In this document: piece after piece, positions 11,435 to 21,968 of the stretch | Layout: every line of letters begins with the position of its first letter | Position numbering within the stretch: the first letter of the stretch is position 1 | Source: Lepiota brunneoincarnata | Lineage: Eukaryota > Basidiomycota > Agaricomycetes > Agaricales > Agaricaceae | Assembly (NCBI GenBank): GCA_023014365.1 | Contig: JAEBUN010000004.1 | Coordinates: 2,108,001-2,172,000, forward strand | Length of the DNA stretch: 64,000 nucleotides | Reading direction: 5' to 3' | Position numbers and translations under genes: made by a program | The notes under the pieces: generated by a model | The model's database searches: none | What the model saw: the letters and a program-made list of their open reading frames with translations, nothing else | Told to the model about the DNA's origin: nothing

Positions 11435-12150
11435 ATGACCATTACACATATCGACTCAGTATCACAGCTTAACCAGATTCTCTCTCGGTCAAAGGGCAAG
11501 CTTTCGGTGAGTTCTGACTCTCGTTAAGTTGAGCCCAACTTAGGTCTATTTAATAGGTCATTGACTTCCATGCAACATGGTTTGTGTCTTCGGCTGAGGA
11601 CTATCGCATACGCGGCTTACGTAGACAAAGGTGTGGTCCGTGCCATGCAATTGCGCCTACCTTTGAAGCACTTTCCAAGAAATGGCTCAACGTCAACTTC
11701 CTCAAGTGTGACGTAGATGCTGCCCGAGATGTCGCATCTATGTACTCAGTTTCTGCGATGTAAAATCCTCCTGCAGCTCATATTGTCGAAACACCTGATC
11801 TTTGTATAGGCCAACATTTGTCTTTTTAATCGGAAGCAACAAGGTAGATCAGGTAAAGGGTGCCGACCGCAGGTGAGCACCCTGCCATCATGAACGCGTT
11901 GGATAGATTCTGAAGCCCAGTTGCAGTGCACTCGAAAGCACACTGCGTAGACACGCAACGTCCGCGGTGTCTAGTTTTTCTGGTACTGGGCGGGCACTTG
12001 GTAGTGGTGATTCAGCAAGGGATGTGACCTAGGGATGTCAAAAGTTCTGTCGGCCAGGCGGCAGCGAAAGTGACAAACCTCGATTCCCAGCTCAAAGTGT
12101 TCCTCGGTTTGTTAGGGGCTTACTTGGTGTTTTGGTTCTTAAGCTCATAA
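11435..12150 (+). CDS. Thioredoxin with a C-terminal membrane tail
   Basis: A thiol-disulfide oxidoreductase. Exons 11435-11506, 11557-11579, 11631-11759, 11810-11872, 11927-12000 and 12065-12150 give about 148 residues. The active site WCGPCH follows VIDFHAT, the conserved cis-proline is in SAMPTFVFLI, and the fold is complete through LESTLRRH. Instead of ending there, the last exon encodes VTNLDSQLKVFLGL and a hydrophobic stretch (VFLGLLGAYLVFWFL) up to the stop. This would make it tail-anchored, facing the cytosol. The last donor is uncertain: 12000/12001 or 12006/12007 both keep frame. The catalytic domain is certain; the membrane tail rests on splicing of the last intron. Confidence 0.8.
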
Positions 12151-12262
12151 TCATTGTCATTCATTTATTGCTTTAATTCACTACTTATTCTGCCTAGCGG
12201 CATACGCGAAACATTATCCAGGCGCTGAGCAGGTCAGAATGAGCGACTTTTTTTCGCGAATG

Positions 12263-13243
12263 TCAATGGTCCTTTCGCTCACCATTTCCCCATCCCATTG
12301 ATGTCCAAGCTTGGCGAGCTGCCATTTCCTTGGCCTGTTTCTGATTCTTGCCAACTCCTTCACCTTTGACTTCGCCGTTGACTAGGACAGATATCTTCAT
12401 GAGAGAATCTTCTAGAACAAGGGTAGGACATGGCTTACTGCAACATTGCACGCTCCAGGTTGGCATATGGTGCTGACCCTCACTCCTTGCCGGGTAGCTG
12501 ACGGAGAACCCCCTCTGCTGCGCCATCTGATTGAAAGCAGCCAGAATCTGGAAAGAACCTGGGCCGTTGGCATGATTAGCAGCAGATGCGTTACCTGGGG
12601 AGTAGGAATAAGATGGTGGAGGTGGGGGAGGTGAGCTTGGCTGCGGAGGTGCGGTTGGGAAGCTACCATGCCCTGCTTGCGCTTGATTGACGTCGATTGG
12701 CAATGGAGGCGGCGGCATATCCGCGTCGAGAAGTTGTGAGACCCATTCCTGAATCGCTCCTAGGCCGGTTTTCAAATAAATCGCACCAACATACTTGTTA
12801 AAGAAGAGTCGAGCCTCCTGCATACACATTAGCCCTCCTCCTGCGGGTTTCATGTTCTGGAACACACTTCTGGGGTATCAAGTGTTATACCTGAGTTTGG
12901 TGCAGTTCGTATCTTCACTCGGAGGCCGTAAGCGTTCAGCAGATGAACCACATCAGGAAGACCCTCCTGACAGCGCGCCTAACGTATGATCTCAATCGCT
13001 GGAGGTGGATGAAAGATTAGATAGCGATGGTATATATACCTCGATATCTTCCGCGCTATATGGGGGCCTTCTCATAAAACAGTGATAAGCTATGGTTTGC
13101 TCCGTTATACGGGCACCAAGCGCGGCAAGACGCCTAGGGTCACCATACTCATCACTATCCTGGGTAGGAAGAGAATGGTGACTGAAGACGGCAAGTACAT
13201 AATCCGCGTCGTTCAATGGAGGGAGAGGGGGTAGGTTAGACAT
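12263..13243 (-). CDS. Degenerate RNase III domain plus dsRBD protein
   Basis: Three exons, 13243-13040, 12978-12891 and 12840-12263, give 289 residues. Residues 12-150 resemble the RNase III fold: YVLAVFSHHSL, then DPRRLAALGARITE where active enzymes have NERLEFLGD, and later ARLFFNKYVGAIYLKTGL where active enzymes have an acidic residue in FEALIGA. The catalytic acids are therefore missing. A Pro-rich linker follows, then a C-terminal double-stranded RNA binding domain ending VKGEGVGKNQKQAKEMAA and RQAW. This is likely an RNA-binding rather than an RNA-cutting protein; mitochondrial ribosomal protein mL44 has a similar design. It is divergent from POM152, with starts about 100-240 bp apart. 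Confidence 0.75.
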
Positions 13244-13340
13244 GTTGTTGATAAAAGAGGTCGATTTGTGCTCTTTATGTAGGCGGGTGCAGGTGCTCGG
13301 TCAGGTTCGAGTATAATCGACAAGGCAGATTACTGCGATT

Positions 13341-16300
13341 ATGGAAAGAAGCTTACCAGAAGACCACGTGAGCACAACTGTCCCTGCACCTCGCGCTCAA
13401 GCGCGTCGTCGAGTATCAAACCACTGTGTTCTGGACTGCTGCCTAAACTCACATCGCGGTTCAGCGACGCAGGAAGTCATGATGTCTGCTTCGGGGTCAA
13501 ACCAAATACCCTCTCACCCCAAAGCTGAACCGCTCATCCCTGAAAAATACCTGGACGTTCCATCCCAACGGCTCTACTACCTCAGTCTTGGGGCACTGTG
13601 TCAGGTACTTATCATCCCATAATGGATTTTTTAAGACTCATTTCTTTGATAGGGAATAAAATTCTTCGAATTCCTATGGCCACTAAACTGGAACGATAGC
13701 CGAATAACGCTATGTCGGAAATGGATCATCGTAGACTTCCTGCTTATTGTGGTCCTGGCGCTGCTACGCATTCCTCGCCTCACCTACAGTAAAGCGAACA
13801 TTATCCTTTTTATTTCGCTTTTCTGGTTCCTCGACGGGCTGATGTTTGGAGGCATCAGCCTCAATATTGGTTCACAGTCGGGAAGCTCACAAGTGTCTCG
13901 TAGTGGATCAACTGGTAAAGTTATACATTAACTCTCTGTGCTTTCCAAAGCAACTCAAGATGTTCCAGGTAAATATGAAATCCCCTCGACAGCCGACTCA
14001 TTCTCTTTCCTCGATGTCCTCGCCCCTTTCAGCTTTGGACTTGTTCAAAGCTCATACAATAATCGTGACCAGCACCTCCTTGGACAAGCACACGGTCCGC
14101 ATGTCGCCCATTAGCACTGCCCATCTGAACCCGGATTCCAGCAACTTTTGCCTTGCACAATCACCTGGTTATATCCTCCTCCCAGTTCTGCTGAATAATA
14201 CCAATATTGCGGGGCTCAAATATTCCATCGCCCCCCTGGGTGCGCCCAACGAACAGACATTTGTCGATGTGTCTGCCAAGCATCTGGAGCAGAATCAACA
14301 AGAACACTTGACGTCCGCAGCTCCCCCACATACCGATCCTGATGACGAATACGAGTATGACGACGACGATGATGACGACGAAAATGGTCAAAGAACAAGC
14401 GAGTTGACACTCCAAAAATCTGAATCCCTTGTTCACCTTCGTATCTCACGGCCAGGTATCGTGAGCTTGGAACAGGTCTGGGATTCTGCGCAAAATGGGG
14501 CGCGCATAGTCCAGCCTTCGCAAGTTGCCATCGTTCCTTGCCCCACCGTCTCTTTCGTGGACAAAACTGAGCCAACGGATGCCGATGCAATACGATGCGC
14601 GGGGCAGGACAATTTGGACCTCATGATTGATGTATATGGCGTTCCTCCCCTCAGTCTTCGTTGGTTGAAGACCATCAATGGGAGAAGGGAGCAGTTCCTA
14701 GTTGAAGGGATCGAGGGGGACCATAAACAGGCACATTCTTCCGACGAAAGAGGTGATTCACATGCATTGATGGGTGGGCGGTTAGCTCCTCAGAACATCA
14801 AAATTCCTTTGGCCATTTCCCTCAATGAACCTGGAACGCATCTATACGCCCTCGAAGAGGTCGTAGATGGTCTGGGAAATGTTGTACGCCTCGGTACTGA
14901 ATCTTCTCCTGTGGAGGGCGGCACAATCAGCAAAACGGTCACGACCAGGTCCTTCCTGGTTCTGCGTAAACCGCTGGTTTCATTCAGCAATTGCAATCTC
15001 CAGCATCCTAAACCGCTTCTGATTGGATCTGAGGCGGAACTAAGCTTAACTACGAGAGACACGGATAGTTTTGATGCTCCATGGGAAATAACATTACGCT
15101 ATCAGCCCTTGCTAGAGTCCGGGGGATGGCACGAAAGTGGATAAACGCTTCAAACCTTGGAAGAAGGTGCTCAAGATCCAGGGTGAACAGAAGGATCTCG
15201 TTGTCCAGGCCAGCAGCCCCTGGAGAGTACACTATTGTTGACATTAAGGGCAAGGTAAATAGTACTTTCGGGGGTAGCTTTTCTTCGCTTACAGTCTACT
15301 TCAGCATTGTACCTGGGGAGGTTCTTGCTCCTGACTCATGTTCTGTTATCGAGAAACCACTACCTTCAGCCAAGATTGAGTGGAAGCGGATTCACGAATG
15401 GTAAGAGCGCTGTTTGCTAGCTGAAAAGAGATATGACACTAATTTCCAAATAGCTCAGGCGACACTGGTGTATCGGCATCCCTCATTCTTCGTGGCACTC
15501 CACCATTCCAGGTCTACTACAGAGTACAACGGGATAATGAACCTTCTCAAGAAGGGTCGAAGATATTTACTACCTCTCGAGGAGAGTTGACGCTACAGCC
15601 CGAGAAAAGTGGTCATTATACTTTCACCTTCGTGTCCATGAGTGACGCGAATTATAGGAAGGTTGAGCTACAGGGGCCTAGTATTGATCAAGTTGTCCAT
15701 CCTCCGGCTGCTGTCGATTTCTCTGATACCGGCAAGAATAGGAGGAACGGTCAGTAGCTGTGCGGGTGACGCTGTTGATATTGATGTTGATCTCCGGGTA
15801 TGTTCGACATCTTGCTGTACCTGACAAAATTGATACCAAGGTGGCATAGGGAACCGGACCTTGGAATCTCGGCCTCCAAGTTATTGGTCCCAAGAGTACT
15901 GAGAATATGCACTGTTACCGACATCGAGGTACAACGAAAGCGCATACAAGTTCCTATCCCCAAAGAGCTTCAGAAGAATGGTGGCACATTCGAAATTGAT
16001 CTTGGTGCGTTTCCCAACTTCTTACGCCTCTGATTTCCTTACCAGCATAACTGCAGTTAGTATCGAGGATGCCTACAAGTGTAAGCGATCGATATCCGTA
16101 CCTGGGATCGTCGTTAATGTCAAGCGTACCTGGGTAAGCCTCCCTCAAGTGTCAGTCTGCTTCCGAATTCTGATCATATCTTAGCCGACTGCTCAATTTT
16201 ATGGTAAAGCTATTGCACGCCACATAACTATTACAGAGGGGGAGCGAGCTAGCCTTCCTCTCAGGCTTACCGGCGATGGGGTAGGCTATTTAACATTAGA

Positions 16301-17950
16301 ATTTTGCTCCGGCTCATCGCGTCCTCGATTAGTCAGCCCTGGCGCATCAGGTATAGGTTGAAGGGACCTGAGGAGAAAGTCCTGGCGGCAACTATTTATT
16401 CACCTAACGATTATTTGAAAGTGACGGAGAAAGGGACATACGAGATCATCAAGATTGAAGACGCTCTCTGTCCTGGGACCATCGTTGCTGATGCTGCCAC
16501 ATACCAAGTGGATTGGATCCCCAGGCCGTCCGCTAAACTTTCACCTTCGACCCCTGCACACTATGACTCCTATAACGGTTCACACCTCCTCCCACCAATT
16601 TGTGAAGGCGTTAATGACCATGTTGACCTGGATCTGACGGGCCGCCCGCCGTTCCAAATCATGTACAATATTGCCCAGGACAGTGAGACAGGTGGCACAA
16701 AACTCATTGGACAACCCACCTTCAATAGCATCCAACCTCGTACGCGGTTCCAACTTCAAACCTCTGCGCCAGGTCGCATGTATTACGAGGTCAAACAGAT
16801 CGGTGATGCCGCATACCCTCTCGCCAAGCACAAAGGCTGCGGTCATTCCCCGTTCCGAACGACTCTTGTTCGAACAACAGGTAATGAAGCGGCCTTCCGT
16901 GCGGTTCAAGAACCGTAACAGGACAACCTACTGCCTGAACGATGCCCTTGTTCCCTTGGATCCATTTTCGAGTGACGGGATTCTTCTCTTTGAAGGCACT
17001 CCTCCCTTCACATTGAAGCTTTCCGTTAAAGATCTCGCCGCAAGTCATATCGAGACAAAGACAATTGAAATACACGATCACATATGGAAGCTATCCTTGC
17101 CGTCTTACCACTTCAAGTCAATCGGTCCTCACCTTGTAAACATTGAGTCGATAACGGACGCTTCCAGCTGTGCGCAAGCAGCTCTAGATCCCCTGTTCAG
17201 TTCGACCTGGGTCGATGTTGCTGAAACGGCTGCTATTATTCCTATCGAGAGGAGCGAGGATATTTGTGTGGGTGATGTTACCCAGTTCCAGCTTGAGGGT
17301 ATTCCCTCCTTGGACCATTGGGTGCGACTTTCTCCCCCCTTTCTCATTCTGTTGGCTGACATCCCGACAAAGATACCGTATTAACAATAAACCGTACTCA
17401 CAAGAAGCTAAGACCTCGCCGTTCTCATTGCTACAATCCCAGCCTGGCGAGTTGGTTATTACATCCATTGCGCACCAACAAAAGATGTGCAAAGCTGTCA
17501 TTCCGGATCTCAAATTCAGCGTTCACTCTCTCCCATCTGCCCAGGTGGGGCACGGGAAGCGCGTATATGAGGACATCCACGAAGGTATGTGTCACCAATA
17601 ACGCTCTTGGTCCCTACTCCTGATTCCTGCCTTGTAGGTGATCAGGCTGAAATCATCTTTACCCTCATTGGCGAGCCCCCCTTCACGTTCACATACCAAC
17701 GTTCAGAGCCTAGCTCCAAAAAGGGTGGAAAACCGGGGCGGGTCCTCGAGACGCACACCGTCTCTCGCATCATGACCCACGAGGTATTCCATATTTTCTG
17801 CATTGGAAGGTATGCAATCGAACATGGTTCACAATATTAACGGGCTAATGGACTTTTTGACCACCAGGTACATGGACTGTTACTTCCATATCTGATCGCT
17901 ATTGTAGATATCCTCCTGTACAGACAGACGTGGGAGAAAAATCCCGCTAG
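13341..17950 (+). CDS. POM152: Nucleoporin POM152 (nine single-base frame breaks)
   Basis: The membrane-ring nucleoporin anchoring the pore in the nuclear envelope. Exons: 13341-13604, 13653-13914, 13960-15254, 15305-15400, 15454-15797, 15850-16004, 16057-16133, 16185-16280, 16337-17321, 17373-17584, 17638-17809, 17868-17950. The N-terminus (LIPEKYLDVPSQRLYYLSLG) and two membrane segments precede a conserved luminal part (HTVRMSPISTAHLNP) and repeated Ig-like domains (VLAPDSCSVIEKP, PIPKELQKNGGTFEIDL, SIEDAYKCKRSISVPG). To keep frame, one extra base must be skipped near 14088, 15127, 15221, 15311, 15746, 15913, 16835, 17304 and 17784. With these skipped, all phases agree and the product is 1343 aa. 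The start could also be 13479. Family identity is very firm; integrity is in doubt. Confidence 0.88.
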
Positions 17951-18000
17951 TAGCATATTGATTCTTGTCTTGCATGCCTTAATGTAACCATGAACACGAT

Positions 18001-19290
18001 TTAATTTTTTTTGTTCTCCCAGGAACAGTGTGGTATTAAGGCTAGATATAACCGATTCAGACCTGAGCGGAAGAGATGTAGAACCATTTTGAGACTTGGA
18101 GGCATACGTGAATCGAGGACCACTACTAGACGACCTTGGGACTTACTGGAAGGGTCAATAGGAGCAGGGGGCTTTCTGGAGTCAGGAGGCAAACTAGTGT
18201 AAGAGGGATCATCCCTCCTGACAAACCCAGGGGAGTTGCCAATAGTGATGTTACGGCTGTGAATACTGTTAGATAGAAACTTGAATATATCTGATGAGCC
18301 TACATGGAGACATCATGGGTAGGAGCCTTGGCTGGGGTCTCGCCAGTGATCAGACGGCGCCAAGCTTCATGGCACTCGTGGATGATTTCAGTAGCGTACT
18401 TCTTGTTCTTGGCCTCGCCAGAGAAGGCGAACGTGTTCTCAGGCTTGCCATCAGGAATCTTGTAGATTCTGAGTTGCGTAAGAGCTATCAATATACATTA
18501 AGACTCGAAGAGAATCTTGAAACTTTCCTGAACCACTCATTAGTAGCACGAATCAAACCGGGGAGGTGTCTTTCAACATCCTCAATATCGTTGAGCTTGG
18601 AAGCAAGGGGGTCTTGAACATCGACGACGATGACCTTCCAGTCAGTCTCACCCTCATCGAGGAGGGCCATGATACCGAGGACCTTAACTTGTTTCACCTG
18701 GCCAACGTAGCCGACCTGTTCACCGATTTCGCAGACATCAAGTGGGTCATTATCACCCCTGGCTTTGGTCTCGGCGTGAGACAGCGCAGGGTCCTCCCAA
18801 GTCTACGATAAGAGGCCATTGGACCCAAGTCAGTAGCATATGCGTGTATCTGTTTACGAAACATACCTGGGGAAAGGCGCCATAATTCCATACGTAACCA
18901 TGGTGGGGGAAACAGTTCCTGACATAGCGCAAGCGGCCTTTTTTGATGTCTTGTTTGATAGGGTTGAAGGACTCTTCCTTGGAGATCTCGAGCTTCGCGT
19001 TAGTCCAGCGAGGGATCTCGACAACCATGTTGAGGATGCCGTTGTTCTGGTCAGCAAAGAGCGGAATATCGTGCCATGGGGAGATGACCGAGCCGTTCTG
19101 TTCGATGAAGACACGATGCTCTGCAGTAACAGGATGGTCAGATCTGTTCTGGATAGGTGAGATTGTGATGGATTCACGCACCGAGCGTGTTGGGGGCGCC
19201 GATGAGGCGGGTGGTGTATTCTGTAAGGATCTACGGTAAGTGAGGGTTATAGGGAGGAGCACGAGAGGGAATATACTGACGGGAGGCCAT
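18001..19290 (-). CDS. IPP1: Inorganic pyrophosphatase
   Basis: Soluble family I pyrophosphatase, hydrolysing PPi to phosphate and driving biosynthesis. Exons: 19290-19281 (10 nt, MAS plus one base), 19220-19182, 19120-18867, 18802-18528, 18468-18304, 18256-18147 and tentatively 18062-18001. The protein matches the yeast enzyme closely: [38 protein letters not shown], the metal-binding [12 protein letters not shown], and [13 protein letters not shown]. The conserved join [12 protein letters not shown] requires an intron starting GA (CAG|GAAAGT at 18527) rather than GT. After [15 protein letters not shown] the usual DKWFFIS-type ending is not found intact; the sequence near 18040-18062 looks like a degraded version. 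Core enzyme certain, last exon uncertain. Confidence 0.9.
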
Positions 19291-19638
19291 GGTGGTAGGA
19301 GAAGAAAGGTGTCGGAGCTGTTGATTTAGGCGAAGGATAGGAGCATTGTTTGGTCTGGAAGTCATTGAGGAATTACTTGTTCTAGCAGCGGACAACTGTC
19401 ATTGGACAGTGATTAGAAATCGCTTCATCGATTAGAGGCATCCCAACCTTCCCGTTTCGTTGCATTAACAACCCTGTCCGCGCCCAGCTGTTCATATCCT
19501 TCCCCCAAGCTCTGCCAATGATGGAGTGAACAGCACCGTTTGTGTAGTGCAACAAAATTATTGCACGCGACACGGCACAACATCAACGCTGTGGCGGTGC
19601 TCCTTGTGTTATTCTTATCTTATCACCATATTTACACG

Positions 19639-21895
19639 CTAGGCTACAATTCCACCTTGCGCAAGAATTTCGTCTTCTCCACCCGCAACACTCTTGGGCA
19701 TCGAGAATTCTCCGTTGTAGTCAAGTCTTAGTAATAACCTCTCGTTAAGCCTCCTTGTTTGTGCTTCTGCACTGCCCACGTTCTTGAGTATACCATGAGC
19801 AATGGTTTGATTCACGAAACTGGCATTCATCATGAGTGATTTGGACCCGTCCAACCCGGCCGAAAACGGCTGCTGAGATGTTGACACTGTCAGCTGCTCA
19901 TAGAAAGACGTCAAATGGTGGCGCAATATCTGCGACGACCAAACCTATGATTATCATCACAAAATCGGGAGCATAACCAGCCTCACCTGGTTCATTTCGG
20001 ACACAACTTGCCACCTTTCCTTTACCAGGACACCAACCTGCTCACTCCCTTCTTCTAAGCGTCCCTCGAAGAGTAGTGCTGGAAGCACGTCACCGCCCCA
20101 CCTTTCTACCTGAGCCACGAATTGTTCACAGGATTCCAGAATGGAGCGAATTATTGACGTCAGCGATGTGTTGTTTAAGAGGCATCCGTTCAAGAGCCGA
20201 TCCAGATATGCGGTATGTACTGTGCGTAGAGTGGTGAAGTCAAGGTACCCATCTTCCCTCCGCCCATGCGGGCGTTGACTATCGCTGGCCACTCCAACTT
20301 CCCCTCCTTTCGAAAGAGCTTCTCTGAGTTTACGGAACTCGACATCCACGACGTCTGTCATGATGTAACCCAGCAGAGTGTCTAGAAACCATCCCATGTC
20401 ACGTACGATGCCCCAGCCACATCTCAATAGGTTCTTCCTTGCTTCGAGATCTTCCGCAGTACCCCCTTCTCCAAGACCGGTCCATCGGCGCCGTGCACGC
20501 TGCGCATTTGACAACGATGTCCAACACGTGTGGATGCGTGTATGGGTTTTGCGCAAGGCAGATAGGAAACCGAATAAAGTGGAGTAAGCGGTAAGATCCG
20601 TCTGATCAAGAAAGAGGTCAAGTGGCCAAGAGATAGTATAAGATAACACGAGAGGTGTTCCAAGAAGATGCGAGTGAAACGATGGGGGATCTGACGGTAT
20701 TGACGAGGAAGGAGCCTGGATGGCTAGAGAAGGAAGGAGAGGGCGAAGGGGTCCTGAAGGCAAAGAGAAGCGTAAACGGATTAATGACGGATCTTGCTGC
20801 GCTGCGGTCCCAAGAGAAGCACGGAGAAGAGCATGATTGAGGTCCTGGTCCCGAATTGTTGATATTGAACCCGACCGCATTGTAAGTCGAGAGAGCTTGA
20901 GTCTTTCAATCTCACGAATGAGGGCCAAGCTAAATTCCCCATTTCTCAAAAGAAAATAGTTTCCTCTTGGAAGATATAGTGAGACAGAATAAAAAGTAAA
21001 AGTGGGAAATGACATACAATGAGTCCACAGCATCATCGACGTCCTGCCGAGTGAGGACATTCATCCATAACCACTCACTGACATTAATGCGGATCTGGGA
21101 TACAACATGGTCGAAAGCGTGCTGGTCCTGTGGTAGGACAGAATCGAGCAGAGACGTATGCTCAGATGCGAGACTTGCGGGAAGCTGTTTCTGCCACTTG
21201 GCAGCCTTGACGGTGGCAACAGCGCGGCCAACGTACTGTATAGAGTCGCGGGACTGTGGGGAAACACAGGAAGGAATGGTACCATCCACAAGAGCATAAT
21301 CTTGAGAAGCAAGCGAATCCGTTGGCGACAAGGAACCGTGGACAATAAAGGCCGTTATCTGAGAGCGCCAAACTCGCTGAACGGCACTCGACAGACGCGA
21401 CAAGATGGTCGCAATACGGTGCACCCCTGTGCGCGAACGGGACAGAAGGAGGTCAATGAGGGGACCTGGTTTCCATTGTTTCTCGGCCTCCAGGGTATCA
21501 ACGAGGTCAACGAGGGCCGCAAGTGGTGCGTCCCATTCTGAGAACAGAGCGCGGATGGAAGAAAGGGGGACGAATGTACCGGTAGCTACTAGGCTTGGGT
21601 CGCGTGCAAGGACTTTGGCCTCCGTTTCAACGACAAGTGACTCATACTGATCTTTGAGGATGAGACGGAGGGTAGCAGAGAAAGCGCAAATGTACCGTGA
21701 AGACGACCGGGAGAGACGGGTGCAGGTAGCCTTGATGTGGCGGTAGCGGGAGGCGATGAGGGCAAGAGACTGGATGGCCTGCTGCTCTCCTGGATGGAGG
21801 AGTGGCACAAATGCAGGATTGAGATTTGGACCGCTAGGGAAGAGAGAGGAGTCGTGGCCGGCGAGGACGAGGAGGATCTCTGCAATCATGGTCAA
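19639..21895 (-). CDS. Gamma-tubulin complex component 4 (GCP4)
   Basis: A Spc97/Spc98-family subunit of the gamma-tubulin ring complex, which nucleates microtubules at spindle pole bodies. Exons 21895-21018, 20965-19987 and 19944-19639 sum to 720 codons plus stop without a frame break. The start MTMIAEILLVLAGHDSSLFP is the characteristic GCP N-terminus. The first join yields VDSLGNYFLLRNGEFSLALI, the hallmark motif of the family, followed by STIRDQDLNHALLRASLG. The C-terminal domain has SYTISWPLDLFLDQTDLTAY and a long helical end where gamma-tubulin binds. It is divergent from the TBC gene with only 73 bp between start codons, so the two share a promoter. Confidence 0.92.
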
Positions 21896-21968
21896 TTAAA
21901 ATGCGGTCACGCGTCAGTCACAGATATCACTCCTGAGTCCTGTCCATGGCGACCTCCGCTGCTGCCCA

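Noticed and set aside
11983..12032. 50-nt intron giving GMSKSSV before the thioredoxin tail
   Set aside because: Reading phase fails by one base; the intron ending at 12064 fits instead.
14161..14590. Long minus-strand open frames inside POM152
   Set aside because: They mirror an Asp-rich stretch and conserved plus-strand domains; shadows of the real gene.
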